Assembly: GCA_033439765.1 (NCBI GenBank)
Contig: JAULSN010000002.1
Coordinates: forward strand, 5,642,001-5,706,000
Direction: 5' to 3'
Origin: Lasiosphaeria ovina
Taxonomy: Eukaryota > Ascomycota > Sordariomycetes > Sordariales > Lasiosphaeriaceae
Length of the DNA stretch: 64,000 nucleotides
Position numbers and translations under genes: made by a program. Every line of letters starts with the position of its first letter. Position 1 is the first letter of the stretch. The notes beneath the pieces are model-generated. The model did no database searches and was not told the DNA's origin. It was given only the letters and a program-made list of their open reading frames with translations. Shown here piece by piece: positions 36,001-43,754 of the stretch.

Positions 36001-36508
36001 ATTTAGACGGCGACCGGGCATGTCTCGTGGCCACGGGCGACGAGGACTGGCGGTTGAGCGGCTGGGAGCCCAGGGGGGTCATGGGCGCGGAACTGGAGCG
36101 GCGAAGGGCGTTGCGCGTGGCCGCCTTGGCCAATTCGCCCTCGTGCGGCGGGGACCGATGGATCGGGGACTGGGGAGGAGGCGGAGAGGCCCTCGATGCG
36201 CCGCCCAGCGCCTTGAGGGTGGCATTCACGACATCAGTCGCGAGAGCTGCCCGCTCCCTCGCAGAGAGAACATATTGTTGTCCCGACGCGGCTGCCTTGG
36301 CTGTCTGTCTCGCATCCGTCGCCGGCGCCGTATTCGCTCGCTGCCTCGATCTTTTGGGGGGCGGCTTGGTGGCTATCGGGGCGGTAGGTAACTGTTCGTC
36401 TTTGGGGAGCAGCAGGGTCTTTAAGAGGGTTACGGTGGCGGGCTCGCAGGTCGAGGCGGACGTGACAGCGGCGCGCACGGCGTCGGCGCGGGCGCGTAGC
36501 GTATCCAT
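30080..36508 (-). CDS. ESP1: Separase (cohesin-cleaving cysteine protease)
   Basis: One long exon encodes 2142 residues, close to the roughly 2070 of Aspergillus BimB. The start is the first ATG of the frame. The C-terminal C50 caspase-like domain carries the catalytic dyad. His1983 lies in LYFGHGSG and Cys2010 in LLMGCSSARL. The conserved block NYMMAGCPAVVGTLWDVTDRD follows. The preceding 1800 residues are helical repeat (TPR/HEAT-like) sequence as in other separases, with Ser/Thr/Pro-rich linkers near the N-terminus. Separase cleaves the Scc1/Rec8 cohesin subunit at anaphase and is held inactive by securin (Cut2/Pds1), which is not encoded here. In-frame introns cannot be excluded in so long a frame. 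The C-terminal tail after the Cys motif contains a Gly/Ala/Val repeat (VAGAGVGVGAGG). The gene diverges from a mitochondrial protein gene 738 bases away. Confidence 0.97.
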   Translation of the reverse strand: MDTLRARADAVRAAVTSASTCEPATVTLLKTLLLPKDEQLPTAPIATKPPPKRSRQRANTAPATDARQTAKAAASGQQYVLSARERAALATDVVNATLKALGGASRASPPPPQSPIHRSPPHEGELAKAATRNALRRSSSAPMTPLGSQPLNRQSSSPVATRHARSPSKSGPGSATANIVALAECARIAFAAMRLLSDAGDLKLKPLQLEAGMSTLVGKLVSLELHDQAIKELRILKKRVETSAGSAAKTSASSVDTKNAAPHVMADLLDFGQPKASGALLSLIITTQIQVLRILSLTKRPTWVEAVISCLQNENIASPTDLLFVSASEKDADVGRIARQMEVVAQCLFVLVPVVAIKGENQPADGRAGVSTNLTTPDLDLVALGLETRLHWWRLAKHKGDVDREIIAPLSRCLGDYIARSRHSKRSFYPACLDVFNDIYLQIQGQKLKPSTSRGSKSPLASLYQTLTTMARECTNFADAVSWATKLCDLVDSNVDSAARSSSLAAQLLSIQLKDPALFLQNDQLLNDVVTSIQGPLRGETAELDELITNVCSVRRSAMKFLVGLDNGENAGVLSTVPTAKELTETFILQCPRFCLRWLGKPPGPKSSTKDYLRYDQRRQLLLQSIQHTIDSSFWMIRLRLDQGRLLWDLMEAILGDVTALLEYVGKLAAPDSETCYHVKISHFYYRQYFLLKQQTTDPKDPAPLRALRRSIDCVKNRPSDEKEKAQLILKLEMMAELCRTLGRRTESLGALQAIRTSLVEDGILQSIAGALTSTPPKTAWTRGEKAEALSRVLSAISKTEETWEDWTGDLPEEQQAAVLEHRLHFVLLGSSKDSADLSLEHPTVDALLRTYIPTRFPIRRFGVLLALLCSAIGKLSTSSELLAVARDASQLKGDADLGEDSSLAGFVPHMKALYHSLAMSIDGYRDPDAFQQSISSWQAMLKTCRDKAELERCVDDVPGLLDHLQSAADFLRMKGQDTVLAMVLELAANITKVAEGPRAEDFIHHNSCLALQYTNLGQSSKAEQIFLVAEEFMGKQVQLQGDAVACFHLSFTEHFLAVGNFKKAEEHLLQAQLAFGANTSLKKASRVHRQRLVAQASYLNSLVALERGDSHHALVYSRESVRSMYHEWTRLETQLAAKSPIEPSTADNTTLSLSVTDTGEDTQQQTPGPEFWVLFHSLYRNVLRLSAVYAHLGMFQETMYYAEQAEKLAKSVNTEFYMADCAAWMGSVHARAADSTKSFAMLEAAAALLPDGDRSYSSAMLACQIGSMYLELDNSEGAHVMIAKAEAIMNHLVATAAPGQAPNMAVLGDKIAKLKTEQQPAAATRRTIRQAPVKKDARAPAATKSRVVPPAAQQVAATEDSQLAKLRASILVQKATSRLGKKEWTAAIAVLKEATEASRRPDLLSVEQVAMATCLVGMSMDQMAHDPVFSVIHDSTISFPAVSSMTSDKGTPERHSVAKMSPPRKTRSGAAVAQRESPKGASSRAYVETLREAQEYLLEAHAVATLSGDSSLVHKISGMLQNVGLFLAATSARARVASHSVHAWYSVELARNLIWRRERKALVMEKNAPRHDTLEWPSALGAVGPKRTSLGFSLDLHKFQRDYVDIIPKPWSVISMSLSDNKHDLCITKLQAGQSPFVIRLPLERASSRDADNEVFNFQQGRAELIDIISQANETCHHAGDMSAKGAKTAWWAQREELDVRLKELLENIEQIWLGGFRGIFSQHARRADLLARFQKSFLAIMDKHLPSRQQVRGKKTKATQGPKVTLDSRILELFIGLGDASVPDCDFEDELTDLLYFVVDILQFHGERNAYDEIDFDSMVVETFDALHSYHASATRNADGNKADAGAHTILMLDKALHAFPWESLPCLHNLGISRVPSLACLRRLILEQRAAAGAASTASHEADEAARSSPEAGGHHVSKTSGTCILNPSSDLKTTEATFGKPLAAHLPAPSWRHIVGRVPTEDEFELALSQSDLLLYFGHGSGAQYIRARTIRRLDRCRATVLLMGCSSARLADAGEFEVYGPAWNYMMAGCPAVVGTLWDVTDRDIDRFAARLLEEWGLAPAGTFAAKDKEKWRAGQGRCTPPPTRRPVPVAGAGVGVGAGGKVSLVEAAARARDACRFRYVTAAAVAVYGIPVYVES

Positions 36509-37246
36509 GAAGATGACGAGGCAGGTAAGGTACCGAGTAATGCGCTGAGCTGATTCCTAATCATATCATCCAATCATTCATGGCCGATTCTTAGGACAGA
36601 GCAGACGGGGCATTGCTATGTTATCCAAGCGGTGGGCGGCAATCGGGAAGAGGGAGGAAGCAATCGGGCGTGCTGTCGTCGAGTCGTTAAGTCGTCGGTA
36701 ACTCAAGGTAGTAGGTAGAGGTAAGGAAGGTGTTGAGGCGGTGTATTCGTAGCTACAGAATAACCCAAGGTGCATGTAGCAAATTGTAAGGCGGTTCCAG
36801 GTCCAATTCAGCGCCTCGGCACAGCAACAGGGCACACCTTGGGGGAGCGGGATGTGCAGTAAATTCCGGGTTAGGTAAGGCACCTTATTATCCTGTCAAC
36901 GGGTCGGGTGCTGTGTTGTATCGCCTTGGGATGCACCTTCCAAAACTTCAAGCGCTAACGCTGGCGGTTGGCCGGGCAACTGCGACCGACCCAGCCAGAC
37001 CAGACCAAAGCCAGCCCCACTCGTCTTTTCCTCCTAGGGCTTGGCGCCCGGCAGGCAATGCCCATTGAACAACCACCAAAGCGACGACAGCAACTGACTG
37101 AGCAACTTAGCAACCGAAGGGCGGGCGGCTAACCATCTTCAACATCAACAAAAAGTTCAAACTTGACGCCTTTTTACCTACCCAGCTAATTACCTTCTCT
37201 TTTTTGTCCCCTATCAGCCGCCGCGGCCCTCTGCTGCCCAGTTACC
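36509..37246. promoter_or_regulatory. Shared promoter region of separase (-) and mitochondrial protein gene (+)
   Basis: The start codons of the two genes face apart across 738 bases. AGGTAAGGTAGTAGGTAG-like sequence lies near 36700-36730. No ACGCGT cell-cycle box was noticed here. Promoter role is inferred from the layout. Confidence 0.5.
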
Positions 37247-37965
37247 ATGACTCGCCTGGCGATTTTCCGACGAGGGCTACTGACGCCCGCCGCCAATCCG
37301 GCCGTCTGCACCCCATTGGTACTGGCCCAATCGCTCCCACGGCTGCCGCTACGAGGAGCCGGCGTCCGCGCCGTCTCAACGGGCGCTGTAGTCCCCAAGG
37401 TTGCCCAGCCGTCCTTTTGGAAATCCATGGTCCCCAAGCCGCTGCGCCGTTTCGACGGGCCCAAGAAGCCCAAGTCCAAAGAGTGGAATCCGGCGACCTT
37501 CTTCATCGTTATATTCCTACTGATCGGCTCCATGTCCATACAGATGATCGTGCTGAGGAAAGACTTTGGCGCCTTTACGCGCCAGTCCGACGTCCGAATT
37601 GCCCAGCTCAGAGACGTTGTCGAGAGGTTACAGAAGGGCGAGGCCGTCGACGTGGAGAAGGCGTTGGGCACGGGCGATCCCGAGAAGGAGTCGGAGTGGG
37701 AGGAAGGTTTGCATCTTCCCCGCCTTTTTGCTGAAATAAGCATCTGAACGCAGGAGCAATTGTTGACGTGGGGCGTGGTCGATTCACAGTGCTGCAAGAA
37801 CTTGCGCGAGAACAATCTTCACTAAAGCCCAAGAGGCGGGGGCGCCAGCCAGACGCCAGCCAACCCCTGAACCCCAACGGATCTACGTCTGCCTCTCCGG
37901 AATCCGAGCCAGCGCAGGAGAAGACGCCCAAGACAAAACTGCCAGGCCAGGCAAGCTTCTTCTGA
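37247..37965 (+). CDS. Small mitochondrial membrane protein, conserved in Ascomycota (DUF5321-like)
   Basis: Two exons, 37247-37706 and 37754-37965, encode 223 residues. The 47-base intron (GTTTGC donor, GCAG acceptor) is inferred because it restores a frame that runs to a natural stop. The donor is weak. The N-terminus is rich in Arg, Leu and Ala and lacks acidic residues for about 50 residues, a typical mitochondrial presequence. After SFWKSMVPKPLRRF comes EWNPATFF and one hydrophobic segment (FFIVIFLLIGSMSIQMIVL). A short coiled coil follows (RIAQLRDVVERLQKGEAVDVE, then LGTGDPEKESEWEE). The tail is basic and Pro/Ser-rich. From memory this order matches an uncharacterised Ascomycota family (DUF5321), which I cannot check. 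A role in the mitochondrial inner membrane is inferred, nothing more. Confidence 0.72.
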
Positions 37966-38307
37966 GGCAGGAAACGTAGGATGCCCTGCCGAAGAGGCCG
38001 CCGCCAACTCGCACCACCACGCCAACTCGCACCACCACGACAACTCGCACCACCACGCTAACATATCCACCCCCAAGGGGCTTGTCCGCAACCTCCTGTC
38101 GAAATCGTCCGGCCTCTTTCCCTGCTTTCCTTGCAGGATGCGCTGCCAAACAACTCGCACCACCACCACAACATATCCACCCCCAGGACCCTGCCAATGC
38201 TGTCGTTGTCGAGGCCCATGCCCGCTGCGGCCGCCCATGGGCTAACCACTGAGAACGCCGAGCCGCCGGACATGGCAGTAGAGACGGGGGAGGACGGTCT
38301 ATTTATC
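37966..38307. other. Intergenic between convergent genes, with minisatellite
   Basis: This 342-base stretch separates the 3' ends of the mitochondrial protein gene and the sirtuin gene. It is filled largely by a tandem 18-base repeat at 38004-38057 and a displaced copy at 38150-38185. No gene is seen; both 3' untranslated regions should include the repeats. Confidence 0.7.
38004..38185. repeat. 18-bp minisatellite with a displaced 35-bp copy
   Basis: Three head-to-tail units of CCAACTCGCACCACCACG occupy 38004-38057, the third with one change. A fourth unit lies at 38150-38167. The third and fourth are each followed by ACATATCCACCCCCA, so a 35-base block at 38041-38075 is repeated at 38151-38185 with three differences. 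This suggests repeated slippage or duplication. Confidence 0.88.
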
Positions 38308-39540
38308 CTACGATAGCATGTCTTTAAACGGAGCTGCGCTGTCGCTCTGATTCAGCCGCGCAACCCCGGCGCCGGTGCCGGCAGGTAGAGGGCTTGACGT
38401 CCCCCGAAAGCCGGACCGACGCAGTTCTGCCGCGAGAGCCGGTAGCAGGCTCTCGGTCGACATCTCCACTCTTAGCCCCTGACCTCCCAGCTGCTGGGGG
38501 TCCAGGCCGGCGAAGAAGGCATCCTCGCCCCGCACGCCCCCCATGTTTACGATAGCAATTGGCATGCCCCTGTCTTTGGCTCGTTTTGCCAGCCGCCACG
38601 CCGAGTAGGTTGCGAGCGACGTGGCGAGAACGAGGAGCCGTCCAGCGCCGTCGATGGCCTCTTCGGCCTCGTGCTTGACCCTGTGGCTTATGCTTTCACC
38701 AAACATTACGACAGCCGGCTTGAGGATCCCGGCGCTACTGGCTGGGCTCCACGCCCCGTCACGGTCGACTTCGACCACGCCTTTAGTACCGTCGGCGAGG
38801 GGCGGCGGACTGGTCAGACACGTTGGGCAGGCTGGATAGCGAAATGTGGTGTAGGGCGCGTCGGGGACCTCGACATCGCCATCGGGGTTCATCCGGATGC
38901 CGCGGGCGCGCTCCTCGGCGGGGTTCTCGGTGTCGAGGGCGCCAGAGGCAATGGCTTCAAGCAGGAAGGCGGCCCAGAGGGGATTCAGCTTGGCCAGCTG
39001 GCCCTGGAAGGCCTCGCGGGGGAACTCGTTCCAGCACGATGTACATACTGTCGAGCGTAGATAGCCGTGCAACTCAAGCGTCGGTATCTCGGGATGAGCC
39101 TTGGCGTGAAACGAGTCGACGTTCTGCGTGATGACGCCCGATACGAGCCCCAGCCGGCCCAGGTCCCCGACGGCATGGTGGCCAGCGTTGGGCTGGGCCT
39201 TGTGCAGCGCCGACCACCCAAGGTAGCTGCGCGCCCAGTAGCGCTTCCGCGCCTCGTGGCTGGCCAGGAACTCGTGGTAGTAGATGGGCCGGTACGTCTT
39301 GTTGACGCGGTACGTCCCGTTGGTGCCCCGGTAGTCGGCCAGCCCGCTGGCCACGGACAGGCCGGCGCCCGTGAGCACTGCCGTCGAAGCAGGCAGCCCC
39401 CCGTGCGCTGGCGCCGCGAAGAAGTCGTGCAGCGCCGCGAGCGCGCCCGCGAACGTCCCGGCGCTGGGCGGTCGTATCGTCGGCGCCGGCAGCACGTCCG
39501 TGTAGGGGATGCGCATCAGAGGCTTGCCCATGGCCCCCAT
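38308..39540 (-). CDS. Class II (SIRT4-like) NAD-dependent sirtuin
   Basis: A single exon encodes 410 residues from the first ATG. NAD-binding and catalytic motifs are all present: TGAGLSVASGLADYRG (57-72), TQNVD (138-142) and ELHG with the catalytic His159. A zinc site follows with Cys166/Cys169 and Cys238/Cys241. Further on are VMFGES, then LATSLATYSAWRLAK and IAIVNMGG. Class II features (LADYRG and the length of the zinc insert) place it with SIRT4-type enzymes, which are generally mitochondrial deacylases, lipoamidases or ADP-ribosyltransferases. The N-terminus is short and not a strong presequence, so localisation is uncertain. The gene diverges from the CDF transporter gene and converges with the mitochondrial protein gene. 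Tandem 15-bp repeats lie about 80 bases upstream of the start. Confidence 0.93.
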   Translation of the reverse strand: MGAMGKPLMRIPYTDVLPAPTIRPPSAGTFAGALAALHDFFAAPAHGGLPASTAVLTGAGLSVASGLADYRGTNGTYRVNKTYRPIYYHEFLASHEARKRYWARSYLGWSALHKAQPNAGHHAVGDLGRLGLVSGVITQNVDSFHAKAHPEIPTLELHGYLRSTVCTSCWNEFPREAFQGQLAKLNPLWAAFLLEAIASGALDTENPAEERARGIRMNPDGDVEVPDAPYTTFRYPACPTCLTSPPPLADGTKGVVEVDRDGAWSPASSAGILKPAVVMFGESISHRVKHEAEEAIDGAGRLLVLATSLATYSAWRLAKRAKDRGMPIAIVNMGGVRGEDAFFAGLDPQQLGGQGLRVEMSTESLLPALAAELRRSGFRGTSSPLPAGTGAGVARLNQSDSAAPFKDMLS

Positions 39541-40591
39541 TGCACGTGTGTTGTGTTGTGTTGCTTCCGTTCGGCTCTCGCCAAGGACTGCCTACCTCGA
39601 CACAGAATGTACCTAAGGTAGGTATGGAAAGGTAAGGTATGGAAAGGTAAGGTATGAAGGTATCAGTCGCGTTTGAACCGAAGCATCTAAAGAATCCAAA
39701 GAACCTTGTCAGCTTCGTCATCCATTCTCGACGTGTGTGTGTGCGTGAAGCCGGAGCTAATGTCGAGTAAAGGGAAGGTCCCGATGCTAGCCACTTGCCT
39801 GCTCTGGCCTAACGTTACCCGGTAGGCAGTGCTCGTTAGCGGGCGCACACCTACTGAGGTGCACCTGCTTGGCAGCTGCGGGCGGGTCAGGAACTCCCCC
39901 ACATCGCCCGAAACAACAGTAACGAAAGCTTTCATCCCGCACCCGCACCCGGGCGGGTTTCCTTCCAGTGCTGCGGGGCAATTGATGGACCTAATGGAAG
40001 AGAGCTCCCGTCTCATTGTGAGCTTGTGATGTAGTATATGTATGGTATAGTGTCCGATGTTGTATTGTGCGATTGGCTTTTTGTGTCGCCAATTGCTCGT
40101 CAAGAGAACCTACGACTGGCGGCTTTCGTGCTGTGACGTTCAGTGCTCTGGAGTCTGGAGGGGGTCCGTACCCGGAGCCCTGGACTGGAATTGCCCGGGT
40201 TGGCAGAGGGAGAACTTCAATATGGCCCCATTTTAGGTAGGCAACGCACTGGTTTACGGTACCGTATTGCAAGCACCGGAATCGCTCCCTCTCCAACCGA
40301 CAGACCCAGAGATTTCCAGCTCTCTTTTCTTCGGGCTTCGTTCGCATTGAGGTGTGGGTGCATTTCTTGGTATACGGATACGGATAGATACGCCTTCTCT
40401 CCTTCGCACTAATTACCTACCTTGCCTATCTCCGCCCTGTCCCTGCTCGGCTTCTCGATCCTAAAACAGAACCGGAACAGAACAGGACGACGCAGACTAC
40501 GCAGCTGGCCGCGCAACCTGTCCTCTTGTCTCTGTTGTCTCGTCTCGCTCTCTCGGCCATTTCCCTCGTTTCCATTTAGTTCCCTTCTTTG
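39541..40591. promoter_or_regulatory. Shared promoter region of sirtuin (-) and CDF transporter (+)
   Basis: About 1.05 kb separates the two divergent start codons. A tandem 15-bp repeat at 39621-39660 lies in the proximal sirtuin promoter or leader. The CDF side (40430-40590) is pyrimidine-rich with CTCT runs, common upstream of fungal start codons. No specific factor site is claimed. Confidence 0.5.
39621..39660. repeat. 15-bp tandem repeat upstream of the sirtuin
   Basis: GGTATGGAAAGGTAA occurs twice in perfect tandem (39621-39635, 39636-39650), followed by a partial third copy GGTATGAAGG. On the sirtuin strand it reads TTACCTTTCCATACC. The array starts about 80 bases upstream of the sirtuin ATG. 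Confidence 0.88.
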
Positions 40592-42369
40592 ATGCCTTCG
40601 CTTTGCTGCAGCAGACAATGCTACTTAGGGCCTCTGGTGGAACGCCTCAGCCTATGTGCTACGACGCCGCCCTCGCCCTACCCAGCGCCCTCGACCGCCG
40701 CCGCCGCCACCGCCGCCGTCGCATCCCACATCGGTCTACGTCCAGGAGCGTCTCGGAGCCAGCACCAGCGTTTCCTCCAACTCCCACTCCCATCCAATTC
40801 TACATTTAGCCCAAGGACACATAACCCACAGCCCGTGCGCCTGCGCCTGCGCCTGCGCGTCTCCGTTCCCCTGGCCAACTTGGCCCGCCGCTCGTTCTTC
40901 GACCGTGCCTCTGCTTCCCGTCCTCACTGCCGACCCATTTCCACAATTGCCAGCGCGGCCCCCCCACAACCCCTCGGACGGCACACGACCACGACAACAA
41001 AGACAACGACGGCGGCGGCGACGACGACAAGGCCACGCTTACGATACAATAACATTGTCGCTCTTATGGCCGCGGCCACGCACCAGACGAGGCACCACGG
41101 CGGCCACTCGCACCACCACCACCATGACAACGTCTACCTTACGTCGCAGAACAAAAAGGATGCCGGCGTGCGCATCACCCGCATAGGCCTCTATGCAAAT
41201 CTCGGCATGGCCATCGCCAAAGGCACCGGTGGCTACCTATTCAACAGCCAGTCCATGATCGCAGACGCCTGGCACAGTCTGACCGACTTGGCCTCTGACG
41301 TCCTGACCCTGGCCACCGTCTCGTGGAGTCTGCGCCCGCCTACCAAGCAGTTCCCCTTGGGCTTTGGCAAGGTTGAGAGCTTGGGGTCGCTTGGCGTGTC
41401 CAGCATGCTGCTGTTTGGCGGCATATTCATGTGCATGAATAGCTGCGAGACGCTGTACGCCCACTTCCTCCTCGACCCCGCTGCCGCCGCCGCCGTTCTC
41501 GAGCACGGTCATGGCCATCACCACGGGCACAGCCATAGCCACGGCCCCGGCGGCCCCAGCATACATGCCGCCTGGCTTGCCGCCGGTACCGTGGCGGTTA
41601 AGGAGTGGCTGTACCATGCGAGTATGTTCTGCCCTCCTTGGTTCCGACACGAGCTCTCTCTGACCATTTCCCCCCCTCTGCAACAGCCATGAAAGTCGCG
41701 CGCGAGCGCAAGTCCTCAGTCCTGGCCTCCAACGCTGTGCACCACCGTGTCGACAGCCTGACGGGCATAGTGACGCTGATGGCGATTCTCGGCGCCAACT
41801 TCTTGACCAACGCAGCGTGGCTAGACCCGGTCGGCGGGCTGCTCATCTCGCTCCTCGTTATCCGTGCCGGGTGGGGCAACACGCTGTCGGCGCTCTACGA
41901 GCTGGCCGACCGGGGCATTGACGATGAGGTGCGGCGGTCGGTGCGGCGCCACGTCACCCAGGCCCTCGAATCCGACGACGGCACCTTCAGCAGCGCTAAG
42001 AACCGCGAGGTGCAGGTGCGCGAGGTGATGGGCGTTAAGTCGGGCCAGAACTACCTGGTCGACCTCGAGCTCGCCGTGCCGAGCCGCTGGACGGTTGAGG
42101 ACGCGCGCATCCTCGAGGACGCCGTGCGCGCCCGCGTTGGTGCCAAGGTCCGCGGCGTTCGCAGACTCCGCGTGCGCTTCGTGCCCAAGGAGGCCGTAGA
42201 AGCCGCCGCTGCCGCCGCTGCCGACGCCAAGGACCTAACGGAGAAGCAGCCCTTTGACGAGTTCATCTCCGGCGACATCAGCCCGAGGACGAGTCCCGAG
42301 CCCGAGTCGGACGACGACCACCATCACCATGACCACGATGATCATCGCCACGACAAGAAGGCGCAGTAG
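40592..42369 (+). CDS. Cation diffusion facilitator, mitochondrial Mmt-like
   Basis: Two exons, 40592-41621 and 41687-42369, encode 570 residues. The 65-base intron joins EWLYHA to TMKVARERKSSVLASNA in frame. The first 150 residues are rich in Arg, Ser and Pro and lack acidic residues, as in a mitochondrial presequence. A second ATG at 41066 begins just before a His-rich segment (GGHSHHHHHD). The CDF core shows membrane segments with metal-site motifs: ADAWHSLTDLASD in TM2 and NAVHHRVDSLTG in TM5, both HxxxD. A cytoplasmic or matrix His loop (HGHGHHHGHSHSHG) lies between TM4 and TM5. A C-terminal domain follows, ending in another His/Asp tail. CDFs exchange Zn, Fe or Mn for protons. Family resemblance is to yeast Mmt1/Mmt2, which export mitochondrial iron. 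The metal is not certain. Confidence 0.92.
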
Positions 42370-43754
42370 AAGTCCTCCTCCGGCTGCCCCCCCCCCCCTC
42401 TTTTTCTCGTTTGCCTCGAATCATGTTTCGTACGTCATCAATGATACCTAGGGACTACAAAAAAACAAAAACACATTGTTGCTGTGCGTGTATGTGTGTT
42501 TCTTGTACAAAGCAGTATATCTCCTTTCGTCTGTTTTGTTGCATCATCGCATCGCCATCATCATAAAGAGAGGCTGCTTTTGACACACATTTCCCCTTCT
42601 TCCCGGCGAAATCCGGGACACAAAGCTGAGCATTTGCGACGGCGTTTTTGTTTCCCGTTTTCCTTCTTTGAGGAAGACGGATGGATGGATGGGCGGGGTG
42701 CAGGCCGAGTTTTGTAGGACTACCTGCTTACTGGAAGAGAAGAGAAGAAAAACCCCTGGAAATAGAAAACACAAACAGAAACGGAGACAGCGCGCGTGTA
42801 GCCCGGAGTAACTACCTCCGCCTGGGAGCTGGGAATGTGTTTCCATGGGGTGGGGGGGAATATTCTGGAGAGGAAAAGGGGGAGGGGAGGGGGCGAGTAA
42901 ACAAACAAAGACCGCTGTTTGTTCGTTTGTCCCGTCCTATTTTTTCCCTCGTTTCCCACTGTCTCTCACCCACTCACGTAAAACACCAAGCGTGCTTCAT
43001 GTATGTATGTCAAACAAAATACAACAATATAAATATATAAATCGAGAGAAAGCAATCCTCTGGGTTCAAGGGCGCGACGTTATATCATGGATTCTCGCTA
43101 GACGAAAATTCATCCCGTGTAGCTAAGGTACGCGTGAACGTTATAACATGTGCGTAGATGGATGGAAAGATAATATATATATATATTGTCCCACGTGTGA
43201 ATTAGATGCGGTAGCTGACCGTCTTGAAACTTACGCCGCGACCCACGGGTGTTTCGGTCTAGAATCTAAGGTACCTATGTACATGCAAAGACGTATTGGA
43301 ACCAATCCTCCTCTCTCCCCTGTCCAAATGGGTCGAGAGACAGACACAAAGACACAAAGAGAGAGAAGAATGCATGCCTGACCACCCTCTAGGATGCGAT
43401 AGACGGTCCCGTCGCCGGCCCCGTCAGTTATTTAAAACAGAAAAAAAAAACAAAATGCTATGCAATCCATCCAATCTTTCCCGGGCACGGGTGAGTTTAT
43501 ACAGTAGCCCGGGGATAAGCAGAAACAAGAAACCTCCTAGCCTAGAAAAATGGATGAAAATAGAAACCAATAGAAGCGTAAGCTCAACAGGGGGGACTAT
43601 TCCTGCCGACCACCCCTTTCAGAGCATCATTACCAAACCACGCATGCCTCCCCCCCAGGTATATGAAATATGCATCGGTTTATATATGCTCCGTCCCACA
43701 TATTATGTTGCGCGTGTGCGGGGAAGAAGAAAGCAAGCTTCGTGTACTGCTTGC
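42370..43754. other. Intergenic between convergent CDF and CLC genes
   Basis: This 1.4-kb stretch holds the 3' ends of both flanking genes. It contains C, A and T runs and TATATA tracts near 43172-43187. Open frames are short and without domains. No gene is seen. Confidence 0.6.

Noticed and set aside
30080..42369. A co-regulated gene cluster (separase, sirtuin, transporter)
   Set aside because: The genes belong to unrelated pathways and lack shared motifs beyond common intergenic repeats; adjacency alone is not evidence.
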